Shown: positions 7,966-20,144, counted from the first letter of the stretch. The stretch is 49,571 nucleotides of DNA from Polyangia bacterium (GCA_030430565.1 JAUIKS010000054.1:1-49571); one strand, 5' to 3'. The notes: generated by a model from the letters alone, not told the origin. Made by a program: numbers and translations.

Positions 7966-9036
7966 GGCGAGGAGATAGCATGGGCGATAACGCGATTACT
8001 AGCCCCATCCGGAGACCGCGAAGTCGCTTTGAGAGCCCGCAGAACGCCGAACGCGTGTGTCACGCAGTTCGCGGGCTGTGGCCGCGATCACGGTTTGAAG
8101 CGGTCGGTTGAACCCTTAAAACGGGGGTCTGCGGACCACGCTCACTATGTCGTTTGGTTCACGTGATCGGCGGCTGATCCCCAGCCTCTGCCCGGTGGCT
8201 TCGCGTCGCGATGCGGTGAGGTCAATCGAACCCGAGCCGGATCGAGTTGGGGTTGTTGGTTCGACACCCGGGCCACGGGAGTGACCGTCCAGTGGGCTCG
8301 ACCTGACCCGGTGGCCACCCGAAGCGTTGACCGAGTAGCGGTTACGCACGGGATAATTAATGACGCGCGTGGTGCGACGGGAGACCGCGGATCGCTGAGC
8401 GGAAATATGACGCGCCACGTTGTGAGCTTGGGGGTACATGTGCTTTTCTGCGCAAAATTAGCCGATGGCGCCCCTCGAGCCGGAACCGGGGAACGTGTCG
8501 CTATCGCTTCGCAACGAGCGCGCGGCGGACGATGGCCGTGCTTGGGCGCAACCACCTGCCGATGGGCGAAAAGATCATGGGCGATCTATATAAGCCGAGC
8601 GCGATGAACCGGCGCGCGCTCGAGGATCGGGCGCGCTCGAAGTGCGCTCGGGAAAAACCGCTCATCGATCCCACGCGGAGCAGCCGCTCGAAGCCCGCAA
8701 GAAAGGCCGCAAGAAAGAGTGTCGTGAGCGACGCTGCTTTGGTAGGGTCCTGGCCGGGTGCAGAAGCGGCCAGCAGCGAGCTAAACAGCTGTACACCTGT
8801 AGCACCCGGCAGTGTGGGTATGGGCCCCCTCGAGAACTCAGAAACACCAAGAACGTTCAAATCCGCGGTCCCTTGTGGTTTAAACACAAACGGCATGGGG
8901 GCTCGTTTGACCGCGGTCTCAGACCCAGCACCTGCGTCACGCATTCGACCTATCACGCAACGCGCACCACGAGCACGTCGGGAAGACTGTGTGGATTGAC
9001 TTCCACGGACCGGCTCATCCCCGAGGAGACACGACC
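7966..9036. other. About 1.07 kb without a supportable gene
   Basis: Upstream flank shared by the FG-GAP gene (leftward) and the first OmpA gene (rightward). Open frames exist on both strands but none has protein-like composition, a good ribosome-binding site or a recognisable motif. Its base composition is visibly more mixed (more A/T) than the flanking genes. It contains a direct repeat CCGCAAGAAAG (8695-8705 and 8707-8717), an imperfect AT-rich dyad TTGTGGTTTAAACACAA (8873-8889) and a 9-bp inverted repeat enclosing about 40 nt (8753-8810). A promoter for the OmpA gene and a non-coding RNA are both possible. No known riboswitch, SRP or 6S signature was recognised. Confidence 0.6.
8753..8810. 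other. Candidate structured element: 9-bp inverted repeat around 40 nt
   Basis: GCCGGGTGC (8753-8761) pairs perfectly with GCACCCGGC (8802-8810). Inside lie smaller complementary pieces (CAGC with GCTG; ACAG with CTGT), so a branched hairpin is possible on either strand. It lies about 230 bp upstream of the OmpA start. No family is recognised. Confidence 0.35.
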
Positions 9037-10752
<1,716 letters not shown>

Positions 10753-10784
10753 CGCGACGACGAACGATCCTGAACGAACACGCG

Positions 10785-10825
10785 ACCTGCTCCATGGGGT
10801 GTCCCATGGGGCAGGTTTTGTTTTA
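10785..10825 (+). terminator. Rho-independent terminator after first OmpA gene
   Basis: ACCTGCTCCATGGG (10785-10798) pairs with CCCATGGGGCAGGT (10803-10816) through 14 bp with a single G-U, loop GTGT, then TTTTGTTTT. It ends the first OmpA transcript, so the second OmpA gene needs its own promoter. The remaining roughly 300 bp to 11122 show no gene; an AT-rich spot GTATGTAATAAG at 10962-10973 could be part of a promoter but no matching -35 is clear. Confidence 0.9.
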
Positions 10826-11122
10826 AGCCCGAATCGCAGCTTGTAGCTGCACGAGCGCGCGATATTGAGGTTGGCGGCGCGCCCGCGCCCGCGCCTCTTC
10901 GCACGCGCGATCTCGCCTTCGCGCGCTCTTGCGCCGACGCGGAATTCAATTCTCGGCCAGCGTATGTAATAAGGATGGGTAACGGCCGGTAGGCCACAGC
11001 CGACAGCCACTAGTCCACAACAGGCATGCACAGGATTTGCCAACCAGCGGAGCTCGAGCCCCATCGTCGCGGCGATGGCGTGATGGCTCGTGACGACACG
11101 CTGAGTTGAGGAGATGTTGACG

Positions 11123-12766
<1,644 letters not shown>

Positions 12767-12769
12767 CCA

Positions 12770-12793
12770 GTCTTCGAACAAGTCTTCAAACAA
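12770..12793. repeat. 12-bp near-perfect tandem duplication
   Basis: GTCTTCGAACAA is followed directly by GTCTTCAAACAA in the gap between the second OmpA gene and the cytochrome gene, just before the cytochrome's AAGGAA ribosome-binding site. Confidence 0.8.
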
Positions 12794-12805
12794 GGAATTG
12801 CTGCG

Positions 12806-13447
12806 ATGAATCGATCATTGCTTGGAACGTGGACGTGCTGCTTGGGCTTGTTGATCGCGCTGGGCGTGACCGGCTGCGACGGCGGCGGCGGCGACGGCAA
12901 GGCTCCGGCGAAGCAGGAGACCAAGGCTGACGAGAAGGCCGACGCGAAGGCGGACGAGAAAGCCGCGGACGCGAAGGCGGACGAGAAAGCCCCGGCCGAC
13001 GAGAAAGCTCCGGCCGACGAGAGCGCGGGGGATGAGGCCGACGGCGAAGCTGGCGAAGCTGGCGACGCCGGTGAAGGCGGCGACGGTGAAGATGGCGACG
13101 ACGGCGACGACGGCGACGAGAAGGCCGACGGCGGCGACGACAAGAAGGGCGCCGACGCCGGGAAGAAGGACGGCGGCAAGTCAAAGAAGGGCGACGGCGG
13201 CGACGCGAAGGCCGGCAAAGAGCTCTACATGAAGAAGTGCAAGTCCTGTCACGGGCCGGACGGCAAGGGCAAGACCAAGATGGGCGAGAAACTCGGGATC
13301 GAGTCCCTCGCGCGCACCAAGATGTCGAAGTCGAAGATCATCAAGGTGGTCGCCAACGGCGTCCCGGACACCAAGATGAAGGCGTTCAAGGGCAAGCTCA
13401 GCGACGCGGAGATCAAGCACGTCGCCACCTTCGTGAAGACGCTCTAG
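12806..13447 (+). CDS. Lipoprotein c-type cytochrome with long charged linker
   Basis: 213 residues. Lipobox LGVTGC (Cys24). Residues about 30-135 are a low-complexity linker, first Lys/Ala/Asp/Glu repeats (KADEKADAKADEKAAD) then Gly/Asp/Glu and a Lys-rich end. The last about 80 residues are a class I cytochrome c domain: GKELYMKKCKSCHGPDGKG with haem motif CKSCH at 145-149, and PDTKMKAFKGKLSDAEI with the likely axial Met191. Expected outer or inner membrane-anchored electron carrier in the periplasm; partner not in the window. It begins 40 bp after the second OmpA gene with AAGGAA upstream and may be cotranscribed with it, ending at the terminator that follows. Confidence 0.9.
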   Translation: MNRSLLGTWTCCLGLLIALGVTGCDGGGGDGKAPAKQETKADEKADAKADEKAADAKADEKAPADEKAPADESAGDEADGEAGEAGDAGEGGDGEDGDDGDDGDEKADGGDDKKGADAGKKDGGKSKKGDGGDAKAGKELYMKKCKSCHGPDGKGKTKMGEKLGIESLARTKMSKSKIIKVVANGVPDTKMKAFKGKLSDAEIKHVATFVKTL

Positions 13448-13479
13448 CGCGCGGCGGTTTCCCTACAAAGACCCACATC

Positions 13480-13521
13480 GACGAGCAGCCCGGGTACGCG
13501 CGGGCTGCTCGTCGTGTTTTA
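13480..13521 (+). terminator. Rho-independent terminator after cytochrome gene
   Basis: GACGAGCAGCCCG (13480-13492) pairs perfectly over 13 bp with CGGGCTGCTCGTC (13501-13513), 8-nt loop, followed by GTGTTTTA. Confidence 0.9.
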
Positions 13522-13563
13522 TCCCGACCTCGTCCGACGAGCGCGGCGCCACGGATCTGTGGT

Positions 13564-14187
13564 ATGGCCGCGTCGATGAGCGCGCTCACGATCGGGATTG
13601 CGGGCGGTAGTGGTTCCGGCAAGACAACAATTGCGCGGAAGATCGCGGAGGCGATTCCGCGGGGCGTCACGATTTTGGAGCACGACTGCTACTACCGTGA
13701 CCGCCCCGATCTCACCTACGAGCAGCGGTGTCAGCTCAATTTCGATCATCCGGACGCGCTCGAGACCGAGCTGATGATCGAGCACATCTCCGCGATCAAG
13801 CGCGGCGACACGGTGCAGGTCCCGGTCTACGACTTCAAGACGCACCGACGCGATCCGAAGTCGCGCGAGTTCGAGCCGACCCCGGTCGTCATCGTCGAGG
13901 GCATCCTCGTGCTCGTCGATCCGCGCGTCCGCGAGCTGCTCGACGTAAAGGTCTTCGTGGACACGGATCCGGATATCCGCGTGTTTCGGCGAGTGCGTCG
14001 CGACATCGAGCAGCGCGGGCGGACCTTCGCGTCGGTGCGCGAGCAGTACTACCGCAGCGTCCGGCCGATGCATCTGCAATTTGTTGAGCCGTCGAAGCGC
14101 TGGGCCGACCTCATCATCCCCGAGGGCGGGGACAACCGCGTCGCGCTCGACCTCATCGTTTCGAAGCTTCGCACGGTCGTGCTGTGA
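13564..14187 (+). CDS. udk: Uridine kinase
   Basis: 207 residues, the usual length. P-loop GIAGGSGSGKTT near the N-terminus, then HDCYYRD, NFDHPDALE, VPVYDFKTHRR, VVIVEGILVL and FVDTDPDIRVFRRVRRDI, all standard for uridine/cytidine kinase (Udk), which phosphorylates uridine and cytidine in the pyrimidine salvage pathway. ATG 13564 gives MAASMSALTIGIAGG; ATG 13576 is an alternative. It lies just past the terminator, so it has its own promoter, and it is convergent with the thioredoxin/NHL gene. Confidence 0.95.
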   Translation: MAASMSALTIGIAGGSGSGKTTIARKIAEAIPRGVTILEHDCYYRDRPDLTYEQRCQLNFDHPDALETELMIEHISAIKRGDTVQVPVYDFKTHRRDPKSREFEPTPVVIVEGILVLVDPRVRELLDVKVFVDTDPDIRVFRRVRRDIEQRGRTFASVREQYYRSVRPMHLQFVEPSKRWADLIIPEGGDNRVALDLIVSKLRTVVL

Positions 14188-14213
14188 GCGGCGTGGACGC
14201 TCGCCGCGGCCTG

Positions 14214-16157
14214 TCAGCGTGATGGCTGAAGGGGCAGCTTCACGTCGAGGTCGCACGGCACGGTGCCGGTGAGCGAGACCTGCAGCCGGTAGCGGCTGAG
14301 CGCGGGCACGCAGGCGCTCTCGTTCTCCGCGGAGCAGAGCACACCCTCGACGTCGATGCGGATCTCGCCGATCGCGTGCTTGCTGGCCTCGGGCGAGCGG
14401 GTGATCACGGTCATCGGGATGGTCAGCAGCGAGTCGTCGTCGGGGATCTTGCTGCGCTGCTCGGCGATCTCGACGCGCGTCGGCAGGCGCGTGACCGTGA
14501 AGCGCAGCTGAACCGCGGTGTCGCGCTGAAATTTCCAGCCCGTCGGCGCGAGCACGTGCAGGCGCAGCTCGCCGCGCCCAGGCCCGACTGGCTCGCAGAG
14601 CAGCGGGAGCGCGTCGACGACGGGGGGCGGCGGCTTGATGACGCGACCGCCGGAGCTGGTCCGCGCGCGCCCGGGCGACGCGTCCTCGATGGAGAGCTCG
14701 CCCTTCCACGCCCCGTCACGCCCGAGGCGAACGATGCGGTGGTTGCCGGTGTCGACGACGAGCAGGTCGCCGCCGGGCGTCATCACGATGTCGCCCGGCT
14801 CGCGGAGCGCTCGCTCACCCTCTCCGCGGTAGAGGGTCGTGACCACGCCCGCGCGTGGATCGAGCTGGCGGACGCTGTCGTTGTAGGTGTCGGCGATGAG
14901 GATGTCGCCCTCGGGCGTCCTCGCGAGGCCGAGGGGGTGCTGGAGGCGGGCGTCCGAGAGCGAGCCGTCCTGGTCGCCGTAGTCGAACAAGCCGCGCCCG
15001 ATGAGCGTCGAGGTCTTGCGGCTCCCGAGGTCGACACACCGAAGCGCCGAGCTCTCGGCGTCGAGCACGAGCAGGGTGTTGTCGTCGTGGCGGGCGAGCC
15101 CCGAGGGTTGGGCGAAGACCGCGCTCTCGACCCTGTCGTCGTGGATGCCCTCGCTGCCGGTTCCGGCGAAGCCTTGGATCACCGGCGGGCCGGTGATCCC
15201 GCCGTCCGGGTGGAGGTCGATGACCGCGAGCTGGTGAGAGCCCGCCAGCGCGACGTAAAGCCGCGTCTTGTCCACCACGATGTCCCAGGGGGAGCGCAGC
15301 GCGGCCGAGCGCGCCTTGACCGGCGGGGCGTCCGGTCGGAGCGGCGCGTGGCCGAGCTTGCCGCTCCCGGCGACCGTCACGACCTCTTGGCTGTCGAGAT
15401 CTGCCTGGCAGACGCGGTGATTCTGCGAGTCGCAGATCCAGAGCGTCCCCCGATCCCAGGCCAGGCCCTGCGGGTTGTTGAACGCCGCCTGTTCAAAGTT
15501 GCCGTCGGCGCGCCCGCGGTCACCGCTGCCGATACAGGACTGGATGGTGCCGTCGGCCGCGCAGATGAGCACTCGGTTGTGACCGGAGTCAGAGATCGCG
15601 AGTCGACCGTCGCCGCTGAGCGCGGCCTTGCTCGGGAAGCACAGCGATCCGGTGGCTGGCTTGAGGGTGCCGTGAAAGTCCGCGGGTTGCTCGGCGAGCG
15701 TCCCACGGGCGCGCGCCTCGTCGAGCGTTCTCGTGAGCTCGCGCGACAGCGTGGTGAGCATGGGCTCCCCGGGGTTGACGCTGGCGATGTAGCCGTCCGG
15801 GTCGACCACGACGAGGGTCGGCCAGGAGTGGATCGTGTAGGCCGACCAGATCTGCTGCGCGTCGTCGACGACGACGGGGTGGTCGATCCCGAGGCGCGCG
15901 ATCGCGTCCTTGATGCGCGCGAGCTGGGCCTCAGCCGTGAACTTGGCCGAGTGAACGCCGATCGTGACGAGGGGCGCGCCGTGAAAGCGGCGCTCGAGCT
16001 CGTGGAGGAGCGGGAGCGTGTGGATACAATTGACGCAGCCGTGGGTCCAAAAGTCGAGGACCACGACTTGACCGCGGAGGTTCGCGAGCTCCAGCGGACG
16101 GACGCAGTTGAGCCAGGTGACGGCGGGCGCGAGTTCGGGCGCGCGGATCCGTGTCAT
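14214..16157 (-). CDS. Thioredoxin-like / NHL-repeat protein (NHLRC2 family)
   Basis: 647 residues from ATG 16157. Residues about 15-165 are a thioredoxin-fold domain of the TlpA/AhpC type: VVVLDFWTHGCVNCIHTLPLL with redox motif CVNC (41-44), SAKFTAE, WPTLVVVDPDG. Residues about 190-525 contain NHL-type propeller blades (FPSKAALSGDGRLAISDSGHNRVL; NNPQGLAWDRGTLWICDSQNHRV; HPLGLARTPEGDILIADTYND; MTPGGDLLVVDTGNHRIVRL). The last about 100 residues form a beta domain. This order matches NHLRC2-like proteins found in bacteria and animals. No signal peptide is seen, so a cytoplasmic place is expected, unusual for a TlpA-like thioredoxin. Its substrate is unknown. Confidence 0.88.
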   Translation of the reverse strand: MTRIRAPELAPAVTWLNCVRPLELANLRGQVVVLDFWTHGCVNCIHTLPLLHELERRFHGAPLVTIGVHSAKFTAEAQLARIKDAIARLGIDHPVVVDDAQQIWSAYTIHSWPTLVVVDPDGYIASVNPGEPMLTTLSRELTRTLDEARARGTLAEQPADFHGTLKPATGSLCFPSKAALSGDGRLAISDSGHNRVLICAADGTIQSCIGSGDRGRADGNFEQAAFNNPQGLAWDRGTLWICDSQNHRVCQADLDSQEVVTVAGSGKLGHAPLRPDAPPVKARSAALRSPWDIVVDKTRLYVALAGSHQLAVIDLHPDGGITGPPVIQGFAGTGSEGIHDDRVESAVFAQPSGLARHDDNTLLVLDAESSALRCVDLGSRKTSTLIGRGLFDYGDQDGSLSDARLQHPLGLARTPEGDILIADTYNDSVRQLDPRAGVVTTLYRGEGERALREPGDIVMTPGGDLLVVDTGNHRIVRLGRDGAWKGELSIEDASPGRARTSSGGRVIKPPPPVVDALPLLCEPVGPGRGELRLHVLAPTGWKFQRDTAVQLRFTVTRLPTRVEIAEQRSKIPDDDSLLTIPMTVITRSPEASKHAIGEIRIDVEGVLCSAENESACVPALSRYRLQVSLTGTVPCDLDVKLPLQPSR

Positions 16158-16253
16158 CAGACCGACATAGTAGCAGGGTTGAGCGCTCGCCTTCGGGGTC
16201 CGCGAATTGCGGCTGTTGAGGCGATTCGCCACGCCCTGGCGCGCCACCTGTGC

Positions 16254-17564
16254 TCAGCTCTGGGCCTCCTCGCCGTCGTCCGGTGAGCGCTCGACGCGTC
16301 CGAGGCGGAGCGCGAGCGCGGTCCACACCAGCGAGGCCGGGACCATCACGAGCGCGAGCCCCGTGAGCCCGAGGCCGATCCACTTGAGGCCGTCGAACGC
16401 GAGCCCGCTTACGAAGTCGCCCCCGCGGTAGACGACCGTGTCGATGAAGCTCTTGGCCTTGTACTTCGCCTCGCGCGAGACGGTCGTGAACAGGACCTCG
16501 CGCGCGGGCTTGGACATCGCGAATCGCAGCGCGCGCTGGAGGACGTGGAACACGACGACGGTGATGAGCACCGGGGCCGCGCCGAGCGCGAGGAAGCCGA
16601 GCGCGCACACGGCGGGGAGCACCGCGAGCCCGACCCCGAGCCCGAGCCGCGTCACCACGCGACGAAATACGAACAGCTGGGCGAGCAGCGCGAGCGCGTT
16701 GTAGCTGAGGTCGACGTAGGCGAACAGCTCGGTGCGCGCGGCTCGATCGGGCAGCGCCGCCTTCACGATCGCGGCTTGCTCGAAGTACAGGAAGGTGCCC
16801 GCCAGCGCCATGAAGCCCATGTAGGCGGCGAGCCCGAGCAGCCGTCGGTTCTTCGCCACGAGCGTGAAGCCGGCGAAGGGGCTGCCGCCGATGACTCGCT
16901 CCGGCGGCGCCTGCGGTAGCGAACTCTCCCGCGCCTGCGCAGTCGAGAGCAGGCCGAGGACGCCGACGATAGCGAGCTCGATCAGCAGCGCCGAGATCAG
17001 GCAGAGGCCGCCGGGGCCGATCACGGCGGCCAGCGTGGCGGTGAGCAGCGGGCCCACGACCGCGCCCACGCTCCCGCCGATCAGGATCATGCTGAACAGG
17101 CGCTCGCCCTGCTCACGGCGAAAAATATCTGCGGCGAGCTCCCAAAACACCGACGTCACGAAGGTCGGCATCACCGACACCCAGACGAAGAACACGCGCG
17201 CGAGCCAGGTCAGCGCGGCTCCTTCCTCGAGGGTCATGAACAGCGAGGCGAAGCCGACGAAGACGAGCGCGAAGGCGTGGTAGACGACCGCGACGAAGCG
17301 CCGCCGTGGGAGGCGGGCGACGAGCAGCGAGTAGAGGGGGACGAGCGCGAGGTTGACCGTGAAGGTGACGCCGAACAGCCACTTGAGCTGATCGATGCCG
17401 CCCTCGATGCCCATCTCGTCGCGGACCGGTCGCAGCATGTAGAAGCTGCAGAGGATCACGAGCGAGGTCGCGGCTCCCCACAGCACAGCCGGCAGCTCAT
17501 GCCGCTCGACCGCGAACAGACGCTGCAGCACGCCGGGGCGCGGTTGATCGGCTGGGTCCGTCAT
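16254..17564 (-). CDS. 12-TM major-facilitator transporter, NTP/NDP-exchange (Tlc)-like group
   Basis: 436 residues with about 12 hydrophobic segments. The start ELPAVLWGAATSLVILCSFYMLRPVRDEMG, with a Tyr-x-x-Arg-Pro-x-Arg-Asp motif after TM1, and the motif EQGERLFSMILIGGSVGAVVGP are common in a bacterial group of MFS proteins related to ATP/ADP translocases (Tlc/NPT). In free-living bacteria the substrate of these proteins is mostly unknown. The C-terminus is short and charged (RSPDDGEEAQS). It lies 96 bp upstream of, and in the same direction as, the thioredoxin/NHL gene. Confidence 0.8.
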   Translation of the reverse strand: MTDPADQPRPGVLQRLFAVERHELPAVLWGAATSLVILCSFYMLRPVRDEMGIEGGIDQLKWLFGVTFTVNLALVPLYSLLVARLPRRRFVAVVYHAFALVFVGFASLFMTLEEGAALTWLARVFFVWVSVMPTFVTSVFWELAADIFRREQGERLFSMILIGGSVGAVVGPLLTATLAAVIGPGGLCLISALLIELAIVGVLGLLSTAQARESSLPQAPPERVIGGSPFAGFTLVAKNRRLLGLAAYMGFMALAGTFLYFEQAAIVKAALPDRAARTELFAYVDLSYNALALLAQLFVFRRVVTRLGLGVGLAVLPAVCALGFLALGAAPVLITVVVFHVLQRALRFAMSKPAREVLFTTVSREAKYKAKSFIDTVVYRGGDFVSGLAFDGLKWIGLGLTGLALVMVPASLVWTALALRLGRVERSPDDGEEAQS

Positions 17565-17744
17565 GCGTGGTCCGTGCTGGCTCGCAGCTTGATACCACTC
17601 GCGCGGCGCGGCGCGGCGCGGACCCGCGGCGCCAGGTCACGCGTCGGCTTCGAAACCCGCGCCCGCGCGCTGGGGTCGGATGGACGCGATAGAGTGTCGC
17701 CGGGCGCTCGCAGGGCCAGCGCAGGCTGGACGAAGGAGGTCGAG

Positions 17745-19019
17745 ATGCAAAAGTTCACGGGGTGGCGCGGGCGCCGAGGGTTCTTGAGTCTTTCGGGCGG
17801 CGCACTCGCGGCGCTCGCGGCCGGCGCGTGCGCGAACAAGCGCGGCGGAACCCAGGCGCCGAGTGAGCCGGGCGGGCCGACGCAGCCGGCCGCGCGCACC
17901 TACGAGCTGCGCCCCGTGCAGCGCGGGCACCTGCTGATCCTCGGCGGCACGGGCTTCCTCGGCCCCCACACCGTGCGCGCCGCGCTGGCGCGCGGTCACG
18001 AGGTCACGCTGTTCAACCGCGGCAAGACCAACCCGCACCTGTTCCCCGAGCTCGAGAAGCTCCGCGGCGATCGCAAGAGCGGGGACCTGGCGGCGCTTAA
18101 GGGGCGAACGTTCGACGCGGTGATCGACACCTCGGGCTACTTCCCGCGCGCCGTGACGGAGGCCGCCCAGCTGCTCGTCGACAACGTCGATCAGTACATG
18201 TTCATCTCGTCGATCTCGGTCTACGCCGACACCAGCGTCGTCGGCCTGGATGAGAAGGGCGCGCTCGGGCAGATCGAGGACAAGACCACCGAGACGGTCG
18301 ACGGCGAGAGCTACGGCCCGCTCAAGGCGCTGTGCGAGCAGGCCGCGGAGGCTGTGTTCACGGGGCGCACCACCAACGTGCGCCCGGGGTTGATCGTCGG
18401 GCCTGGCGACCCCACCGATCGCTTCACCTATTGGCCCGTCCGGGTCGCGCGCGGCGGCGATGTCCTGTCCCCTGGGGCACCTAGCGATCCGGTCCAGCTG
18501 ATCGACGCGCGCGACCTCGCCGAGTGGATGATCGACGCGATCGAGCAGCGCCATCTCGGCGACTACAACGCGGTCGGACCGGCCGAGCCGCTCTCGGTCG
18601 GCGCGATGCTCGAGGCGTGCAAGCAGGCCGCCGGCAGCGACGCGTCGTTCGTGTGGGCGGACGCCGAGTTCCTCGCCGAGCAGGAGGTCATGCCGTGGGT
18701 CAACATGCCCGTGTGGGTCCCGCCCGAGGGCGAGTACGCGGGCTTCGGCACGGTCAACATCAGCAGGGCGCTGGCGGCCGGGATGCGCTTCCGCCCGCTC
18801 GTCGACACGTGTCGAGACACGCTGACGTGGTGGCGCGAGCTGCCGGAGGAGAAGCGGGCGCGCCTGCTCGAGGGTAAGTCCGCCGGCATCTCGGCCGCGC
18901 GGGAGTCGGAGGTGCTCGCCGCCTGGCGTAAGCATCAGGAGGAGGGAGCGCCCGCCGAGAAGAAGGTCGCGCTCGCTGCCGGCCGCGCGCGCCCAGCGTG
19001 GGCGCCGATGTTCGCCTGA
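17745..19019 (+). CDS. Tat-exported NAD-dependent epimerase/dehydratase-like lipoprotein
   Basis: 424 residues from ATG 17745, preceded by AAGGAGG at ideal spacing. The N-terminus GRRGFLSLSGGALAALAAGAC combines a Tat motif (RRxFL) and a lipobox Cys29, implying export of the folded, cofactor-loaded protein. Rossmann motif GGTGFLG at 67-73 and NRG (where the ribose binds) begin an extended SDR fold; SYGPLK supplies the Tyr-x3-Lys pair and VRPGLIVGPGDPTDRF, DARDLAEW and the final WWRELPEE match a group of NAD-epimerases related to chloroplast RNA-binding/CSP41-like and isoflavone-reductase-like enzymes. Periplasmic NAD(P)-dependent enzymes are uncommon but Tat-exported examples such as Gfo/Idh/MocA are known. 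Substrate unknown. Confidence 0.85.
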   Translation: MQKFTGWRGRRGFLSLSGGALAALAAGACANKRGGTQAPSEPGGPTQPAARTYELRPVQRGHLLILGGTGFLGPHTVRAALARGHEVTLFNRGKTNPHLFPELEKLRGDRKSGDLAALKGRTFDAVIDTSGYFPRAVTEAAQLLVDNVDQYMFISSISVYADTSVVGLDEKGALGQIEDKTTETVDGESYGPLKALCEQAAEAVFTGRTTNVRPGLIVGPGDPTDRFTYWPVRVARGGDVLSPGAPSDPVQLIDARDLAEWMIDAIEQRHLGDYNAVGPAEPLSVGAMLEACKQAAGSDASFVWADAEFLAEQEVMPWVNMPVWVPPEGEYAGFGTVNISRALAAGMRFRPLVDTCRDTLTWWRELPEEKRARLLEGKSAGISAARESEVLAAWRKHQEEGAPAEKKVALAAGRARPAWAPMFA

Positions 19020-19093
19020 GCGCGTCGGTGTCGCTCGCGCGGCGTCCGGTCGCGCGCCTTCGAACGCGGATTTCCGGTATCGGGAGAGAAGCG

Positions 19094-20020
19094 CTACTGG
19101 CCGGGCTGACGCTCGTTGAGCCCGAGCACCTCGGTCAGCACGTGCGCGCCGGTCTTGCCCTTGAGGTTGACGCTCTGGCTGCGACCCTGCACGAGCTCGT
19201 CGCCGAGCAGCTTACAGACGTCGGCCGAGACCAGCATGCTGCAGCCGACGACCTTGGTCGCGGACTCGATGCGGCTGGCGATGTTGACGGTGTCGCCGAT
19301 GGCCGTGAACTGCATCTTCTTGGGGTGACCCATCTCGCCGATGATCACGGGGCCCACGTGGACGCCGATGCCGATGCGGAACTGGGTGTCGAACTGCTCG
19401 CGCAGATAGATGTTGAGGTCGTCGAGCTCCTCGAGCATCCCCAGGCCAGCGCGCACGGCGTCGCGGCAGGCGCCCGCGGCGTCGCGCGAGTCGAGGCCGA
19501 AGATCGCCATGATCCCGTCGCCCATGTACTTGTCGATGTAGCCGCCGTGCTCGAGCACCGGGCCGCCGATCTTGCGGAAGTAGCGACCGAGGATGTGGAT
19601 GACGTCGTAGGCGAGGTGGCTCTCGGCGAACGAGGTGAAGCGCCGGATGTCGCTGAAGAGGATCGCCAGCTTGCGGTCTTTGCCGGTCGCCTTGCGCCCG
19701 CTGGATTGCGCGATCTTGCGATCCTCCTCGTCGATCACGAGCCGACGCAGGCGGACGGGTCCGGTGACCTTGGTCTGGCACGCCAGCCGGATCTGCGGCT
19801 CGAAGCCCTTGCGGTCGGCGAGCTTCGCCTCTTTGGGGTTGCGCGCCGCGACGTTGTCGAGGCCGTCGAGGATCATCACGCGGCAGGTGGAGCAGCGCGC
19901 GTTCCCGCCGCACGCGGCGATGTGCGGGATGCCGGTGGCGCGGGCGATCTCGAGGAGGGTCTGATCGAGGTCCGTGACCTCGGCGGTGCTCTCACGATCG
20001 AATTCGACGCGGGTGGACAT
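19094..20020 (-). CDS. 2Fe-2S ferredoxin-class III adenylate cyclase fusion
   Basis: 308 residues from ATG 20020. Residues 1-95 are a ferredoxin-like beta-grasp domain with Cys37, Cys43, Cys46 and Cys81 (C-x5-C-x2-C, close to adrenodoxin spacing; CGGNARCSTC). Residues about 115-300 are a class III cyclase catalytic domain: LAILFSDIRRFTSFAE with metal Asp124, YIDKYMGDGIMAIFG with metal Asp168, QFTAIGDTVNIASRIE with Asp243, Asn246 and Arg250 of the transition-state site; Lys235 is placed as the adenine-specifying Lys. All key residues are present, so cAMP production is likely. The Fe-S domain suggests control by redox or oxygen. No membrane segment. It is divergent from the proline iminopeptidase gene. 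Confidence 0.9.
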   Translation of the reverse strand: MSTRVEFDRESTAEVTDLDQTLLEIARATGIPHIAACGGNARCSTCRVMILDGLDNVAARNPKEAKLADRKGFEPQIRLACQTKVTGPVRLRRLVIDEEDRKIAQSSGRKATGKDRKLAILFSDIRRFTSFAESHLAYDVIHILGRYFRKIGGPVLEHGGYIDKYMGDGIMAIFGLDSRDAAGACRDAVRAGLGMLEELDDLNIYLREQFDTQFRIGIGVHVGPVIIGEMGHPKKMQFTAIGDTVNIASRIESATKVVGCSMLVSADVCKLLGDELVQGRSQSVNLKGKTGAHVLTEVLGLNERQPGQ

Positions 20021-20081
20021 GGGCTGCGAAGCTCGTCCGCAGCGTACACCGTTATGATCCGAGGCTGCTCGACGAGCGGGT

Positions 20082-20144
20082 GCTGGCGCGCGCGCGAACA
20101 CGCGCCAGCGCGCGCGGGGTGCGGCGCGGCGCGGCGCCGCGCCG
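20082..20144. other. GC-rich dyads in the divergent promoter region
   Basis: Two dyads: GCTGGCGCG (20082-20090) with CGCGCCAGC (20101-20109), and the 18-bp perfect palindrome CGGCGCGGCGCCGCGCCG (20127-20144). They lie between the cyclase and the proline iminopeptidase starts. Regulatory role unproven; GC-rich composition raises the chance of accidental symmetry. Confidence 0.35.

Noticed and set aside
8501..9000. Open frames on both strands in the 1-kb gap upstream of OmpA
   Set aside because: No motif, no good start and mutually overlapping; none is better supported than the others.
8700..9036. Possible known ncRNA (SRP RNA, 6S, c-di-GMP or cobalamin riboswitch)
   Set aside because: None of the conserved cores of these RNAs could be found by reading the sequence.
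20127..20144. GC-only 18-bp palindrome as a strong operator
   Set aside because: In such GC-rich intergenic DNA symmetric GC runs arise easily; listed only with low confidence.
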